From the NCBI RefSeq assembly GCF_019061145.1, contig NZ_JAHQZS010000002.1, forward strand, positions 620,001 to 684,000: a DNA stretch of 64,000 nt. The letters are read 5' to 3'. The DNA is from Anianabacter salinae. GTDB lineage: Bacteria; Pseudomonadota; Alphaproteobacteria; Rhodobacterales; Rhodobacteraceae. Numbering within the stretch: the stretch's first letter is position 1; every line of letters starts with the position of its first letter. A program made the translations under genes and the position numbers. Below the pieces are notes generated by a model. It made no database searches. It was not told the origin of the DNA and was given only the letters and a program-made list of their open reading frames with translations. Below are positions 60,399 to 64,000 of this stretch, in pieces.

Positions 60399-60824
60399 AT
60401 GGATCTACGTCAAATCACGCACGACTACGCGGTCGCCCCGCAGATCGACGCCAGCGACATGCAGGCGCTTGCCGATGCCGGGTACGTGCTTGTCATCGAC
60501 AACCGCCCCGACAACGAGGTCGAGCCCGAGTTGCAATCGGACAGGATGCGCGAGGCCGCCGAGGCGGCGGGCCTGCAGTTCATCTACAACCCGGTCATCA
60601 ACGGCGGCCTGACACTGGACATGGTGCGCGGCCAGGGCGAGGCGATCGGTCAGGCCGAGGGCAAGGTGTTCGCCTATTGCCGCTCCGGCACGCGGTCGAC
60701 CATCGTCTGGGCGTTGAGCCTTGCCGGGCAGGCCCCGGCGGACGATCTGATCGGCAAGGCGGCCGCGGCGGGCTATGACCTGTCGGGGATGAAAGGCCAG
60801 ATCGAGGCGCTGTCCAGGGACTAG
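60399..60824 (+). CDS. TIGR01244 (Blh-like) sulfur transferase/phosphatase-fold protein
   Basis: A 141-residue protein with the DUF442 fold. The active-site loop YCRSGTRS (about residues 93-100) has the Cys-X5-Arg geometry, and NRPDNEVEPE lies near residue 35. In BigR/Blh systems this domain acts with YeeE/YedE transporters in sulfide detoxification. ATG at 60399 is chosen because GAGG lies 6 nt upstream; an ATG at 60387 is possible. Convergent with the FliM/FliN-like gene, 4-nt overlap. Confidence 0.88.
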   Translation: MDLRQITHDYAVAPQIDASDMQALADAGYVLVIDNRPDNEVEPELQSDRMREAAEAAGLQFIYNPVINGGLTLDMVRGQGEAIGQAEGKVFAYCRSGTRSTIVWALSLAGQAPADDLIGKAAAAGYDLSGMKGQIEALSRD

Positions 60825-61723
60825 GCGCCTGCGTCGATCACCTCTGGCTCTTGCACCGCCGGGCGCTGCGCCGCACCAAGTAGCGTGATCCGAACGGCGC
60901 GCAGCGGGCCGATGCGGCCCAGCCGCGCCTCGCCTACCCGCATCCGCCCTGCCCCGCGCAGCACGATCCTGTCGAGCGCGGCGCGAGGAAGGTCGAGCAG
61001 CTGACCGGGCGACAGCCGCGCCAGATCGGTCGCCGCAATCTCGATGCTGGCAAGTTCCGCGGTGATCCGCGCCTCTGATCCAAGCACCTGCGCCCGCCAC
61101 TGGGTGTCCCAGCGCCCCGGCCCTGCACCCGGCAAGGCCGCCTGTTGCGGCACCGGCACGACCAGCGTGAGCCGCGCCCGGCGGTTCGCGTCGCCAATGT
61201 CGAGATCGGCCTGCCACACGACATGCGGGCCATCGACCAGCGCCAGAACGGCAGCCTGCGCCCCGCCAAGCGCCCCGGCGAAGGCGTAGCCGCCCAGTGA
61301 CGGCGGATCATCAAGAAGCCCCAGACGCGGCGCGATCCCTGCCAGCAGCCTGTCGATCAGCCCCTGTGCCAGCGCTGCGTCGGTGGGCGTGCCGCGCCTG
61401 TCCGGGGCGGGCGCTGCGGTGACACGGCCCAGCGTCGCCGCCTCGATAACAGAGGCCATTCCCTGCGGGCAAAGCGCCGCCAGTCCGATGCGCCCCGCTG
61501 GACCCTCGAGGCGCATCACCAGCCCGGGATCGGGCAGAGCCGCGCCAATCTCCTCGGCCGCGCATAGGCTGATCCGAAGCCCCGATGCGATCACCGCACA
61601 TCCAAGCGCCGCGTTCCCGGCCTGAGCGGCGGCAAGGCGCAGCGCCTTTTCCTCGGTCATGGCGGGGGGCGGCGCGGCGCGGCCCGCGATCTTGCGGCGT
61701 AGAACGGAATGTTCGGCGGTCAT
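60821..61723 (-). CDS. FliM/FliN family (SpoA domain) protein
   Basis: A 300-residue protein. The C-terminal 75 residues form a SpoA/FliN surface-antigen domain (LSPGQLLDLPRAALDRIVLRGAGRMRVGEARLGRIGPLRAVRI). The N-terminal and middle parts are Ala-rich and only vaguely FliM-like. SpoA proteins build flagellar C-rings or type III sorting platforms. No other motility gene is nearby, so this is an orphan copy. It lies 59 nt downstream of the histidine kinase gene on the same strand. Confidence 0.8.
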   Translation of the reverse strand: MTAEHSVLRRKIAGRAAPPPAMTEEKALRLAAAQAGNAALGCAVIASGLRISLCAAEEIGAALPDPGLVMRLEGPAGRIGLAALCPQGMASVIEAATLGRVTAAPAPDRRGTPTDAALAQGLIDRLLAGIAPRLGLLDDPPSLGGYAFAGALGGAQAAVLALVDGPHVVWQADLDIGDANRRARLTLVVPVPQQAALPGAGPGRWDTQWRAQVLGSEARITAELASIEIAATDLARLSPGQLLDLPRAALDRIVLRGAGRMRVGEARLGRIGPLRAVRITLLGAAQRPAVQEPEVIDAGA

Positions 61724-61782
61724 GGGCGGCCCTTTTCGGTTGTCGGTCCGCCACAGTCTCGCCGCAAGTCCTTGCCAATCCC

Positions 61783-64000
61783 TTACGCCGCGCGTGCCTC
61801 GGCGCGAGGAACTGTCACGCGGAACGCCGCGCCGCCCTGTCCCGGCAGATAAGTGATCGCGCCGCCCAGCTTGGCCATCACCTCGCGGCAGATCGCCAGC
61901 CCCAGCCCGGCGCCGCCCGCCCGCGCCTGATCGGTGAGGCGCGCGAACTTCTCGAAGATCATCGTCTGCCCGCTTGCGGGAATGCCGTGGCCGTTGTCGA
62001 TGAAATCGACCGTCACCGCGCCGCCCTGATCGGACACCACGATCCGCAGCGACGGCTCGGGCGCGGCGCAGTATTTCCGGGCGTTCGAGATCAGGTTGAT
62101 GAACACCTGCGCCAGCCGGTCGGGATCGGTGTCCACCTGCAGGCGCTCGGCCTCTGGTGTGCGGCGAATCTCGAACCCGCGTTCGGTGCCCGGCGGCACG
62201 GTCGAGGCGATGGCGCGGTCGATCACCTCGGACAGCGACACCACCGCGCGGTTCAGCGTCACCTGCCCGTTTTCCAGAACGCTGAGGTCCAGAAGATCGT
62301 CCAGAAGCCGGGTCAGGCGGATCGTCTCGTCGTGGATGATATGGGCAAAGCGGCGGCGCTCGGACTCGTTCGCGCCGCCCTCCATCAGGATCTCCGAGAA
62401 GGCTCGGATCGAGGTCATCGGCGTGCGCAGCTCGTGGCTGATCTGGCTGAGGAACGAATCCTTCTGGATCGACAGCTGTGTCAGCTTTTCGTTAACGTCG
62501 CGCAGCTGCCGCGCGGTGCGGCCAAGCTCGGCCGACTTGGCTTCCAGCTGGTTGGAGTATTCCATCATCTGCGCGGTCTCGTCCGCCACGGCCATCAGGT
62601 CTTCGACCGTCACCGCCGTCTCGCCGGTCATCTGGCCGACCATCGCGTGCGCCGTCGCCGCGCCGACCGAACCGGCAAGCTGGCGTTCCAGCCGTTCAAG
62701 GAACGCCGGTGTCGTATCGGGCAGATAGCCGCCCTTGCCCTGCTCGGCGGCTGCCCTCTGGAACATGGTCTGCGCCTCGGCGGGACCGATGATGCGCTGC
62801 GCCATCGCCAGAAGGTCCTCGGCCTCGGCGGCAGAGCGGCTCCAGCCCTGCGCGGCACTGCGGTGGGCGAAGATGTTGACGAACTCGGCGCCCTGCACCC
62901 GTTCCAGCGGCCCCGGAAAGCTGAGCAGCGACAGCACGACGAAGACGGTGGTGTTCAGCGTCATCGACCAGAACACGGCATGGACCAGCGGATCGACACC
63001 CGAAATGCCAAGCAGCGCCTGCGGGCGCAGCGCGGCGAGGCCGAAGGGACCGTTTGCCAGCATCTCGGCGGGCATCACCGCCGACACGCCAAAGCTGGGC
63101 AGGAACAGCGTGTAGGCCCAGACGGCAAAGCCGATCACCAGCCCGCCCGCCGCCCCGGTGCGCGTTGCGCCGCGCCAGAACAGCCCGCCCACAAGCGCAG
63201 GCAGAACCTGCACCACGCCCGCGAAAGAGATCAGCCCGATCGCCGCCAGCGCCGCGCCCGACCCCGACAGATGGAAATAGAGATACCCCAGCAGAAGCAC
63301 CGCGCCGATCGACACGCGCCGCGCCATCAGAACCGTGTCGCGCACGTCGCCCGACATCATCGCGCCGTCCTTGCGCAGGGCCAGCCAGATCGGCATGACG
63401 ATGTGGTTCGACACCATCGTCGAGACCGCGATGGCGGCGACGATCACCATCGACGTCGCCGACGAGAACCCGCCAAGGAAGGACAGAAGCGCAAGCCATT
63501 CCGCGTTCAGCCGCAGCGGCAGCGTCAGAACGTAAAGGTCCGGGTTCTCGCCCGGCAGCGTCGACATACCCACTACGGCGATGGGAATGACGAACAGGCT
63601 CATCAGGAACAGATACAGCGGAAACGCCCAGCTTGCGGTGGCAAGGTGCCGCTCGTCCGAGTTCTCGACCACCATGACCTGGAACATGCGCGGCAGGCAG
63701 ATCAGCGCCGCGCCCGCCAGGAAGATCAGCGTGACCCAGCGGCCGGTATCGACGCGCCACTCCGCGATGGGCGACGCCTCGATCCGGTCGAAGATGTCCG
63801 CCGGACCATCCGCGACGCCCCAGACAACAAAGACCCCCACGGCAAGCAACGCCACCAGCTTGACCACCGCTTCAAGCGCGATGGCCATGACGACGCCGTG
63901 ATGTTGCTCGTTGGCGTCCAGTCTGCGGGTGCCGAACAGGATCGTGAACACCGTCAGCCCCGCCGCCACGATCAGTGCCGTGCGGTCCAGCGCCGCCGGG
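61783..64000 (-). CDS. Sensor histidine kinase with N-terminal sodium/solute symporter domain, 5' end beyond the window
   Basis: The frame is open to the window end. The visible 739 residues begin inside a sodium:solute symporter-like domain with at least nine hydrophobic segments (to about residue 360). Next comes a helical linker with coiled coil (about 470-500), then HisKA with phospho-acceptor His in SHELRTPMTS. The HATPase has the N-box NLISNARKYC, DNGHGIP and GGAGLGLAICREV. This is the CbrA/CrbS-type architecture that controls acetate or amino-acid use. The response regulator is probably just outside. Confidence 0.92.
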   Translation of the reverse strand, partial: PAALDRTALIVAAGLTVFTILFGTRRLDANEQHHGVVMAIALEAVVKLVALLAVGVFVVWGVADGPADIFDRIEASPIAEWRVDTGRWVTLIFLAGAALICLPRMFQVMVVENSDERHLATASWAFPLYLFLMSLFVIPIAVVGMSTLPGENPDLYVLTLPLRLNAEWLALLSFLGGFSSATSMVIVAAIAVSTMVSNHIVMPIWLALRKDGAMMSGDVRDTVLMARRVSIGAVLLLGYLYFHLSGSGAALAAIGLISFAGVVQVLPALVGGLFWRGATRTGAAGGLVIGFAVWAYTLFLPSFGVSAVMPAEMLANGPFGLAALRPQALLGISGVDPLVHAVFWSMTLNTTVFVVLSLLSFPGPLERVQGAEFVNIFAHRSAAQGWSRSAAEAEDLLAMAQRIIGPAEAQTMFQRAAAEQGKGGYLPDTTPAFLERLERQLAGSVGAATAHAMVGQMTGETAVTVEDLMAVADETAQMMEYSNQLEAKSAELGRTARQLRDVNEKLTQLSIQKDSFLSQISHELRTPMTSIRAFSEILMEGGANESERRRFAHIIHDETIRLTRLLDDLLDLSVLENGQVTLNRAVVSLSEVIDRAIASTVPPGTERGFEIRRTPEAERLQVDTDPDRLAQVFINLISNARKYCAAPEPSLRIVVSDQGGAVTVDFIDNGHGIPASGQTMIFEKFARLTDQARAGGAGLGLAICREVMAKLGGAITYLPGQGGAAFRVTVPRAEARAA

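Overview
The window is GC-rich, densely packed alphaproteobacterial DNA, most likely from a marine Rhodobacteraceae (Roseobacter-group) genome. The evidence is family-specific: DUF6456, DUF6477 and DUF4169 proteins, an AcuI acryloyl-CoA reductase, the short alphaproteobacterial SspB, a circularly permuted (two-piece) tmRNA gene, and four copies of a GC-rich hairpin repeat placed downstream of genes. I see no insertion sequence, prophage, CRISPR array, tRNA or rRNA.

Layout. 1-18.4 kb is mostly core: icd (cut by the window edge), DUF6456/DUF6477, a non-pyrrolysine MttB homologue, guaA, two EamA exporters, a FadL-like porin, a P-loop protein, metA (Glu111, so probably acetyl-CoA dependent), a lipoprotein hydrolase, ppk2 with a TetR gene, a polyamine-type ABC transporter lacking its binding protein, and rplM-rpsI. 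18.5-25.4 kb holds a MocR regulator divergent from a DUF1127 gene, speD, speE, acuI, a DinB protein, a PotD-like binding protein (perhaps the missing partner of the transporter) and the tmRNA.

25.5-41 kb is a 17-gene, single-strand catabolic operon behind a divergent iclR gene. It carries two unrelated uptake systems (TRAP and LIV-type ABC) and a set of enzymes (cyclase, cupin, SDR, hydroxyacyl-CoA dehydrogenase, BKACE, GST, D-2-hydroxyacid dehydrogenase, M24-like protein with lost metal ligands, decarboxylase-type amidohydrolase). I cannot assign the substrate.

42-53.1 kb is a myo-inositol (iol) locus that is visibly broken. iolC is fused to a 5'-damaged iolD. An iolI-like gene is fused to the tail of the sugar permease, which then carries a TAG. 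One Gfo/Idh gene has a 1-nt frameshift. A panB-like fragment meets a lacI-family fragment head-on. Five short tandem duplications lie in the same 6 kb. iolB, iolE, iolG, the transporter ATPase and the LacI regulator with its palindromic operators still look intact.

53.1-64 kb: chromate transporter, sspB, a 58-residue unannotated gene, fumC, DUF4169 plus ribbon-helix-helix pair, a diverged FadB-like protein, a sulfur module (two YeeE/YedE half-transporters and a TIGR01244 protein behind a palindromic operator), an orphan FliM/FliN protein, and a transporter-fused histidine kinase running off the end.
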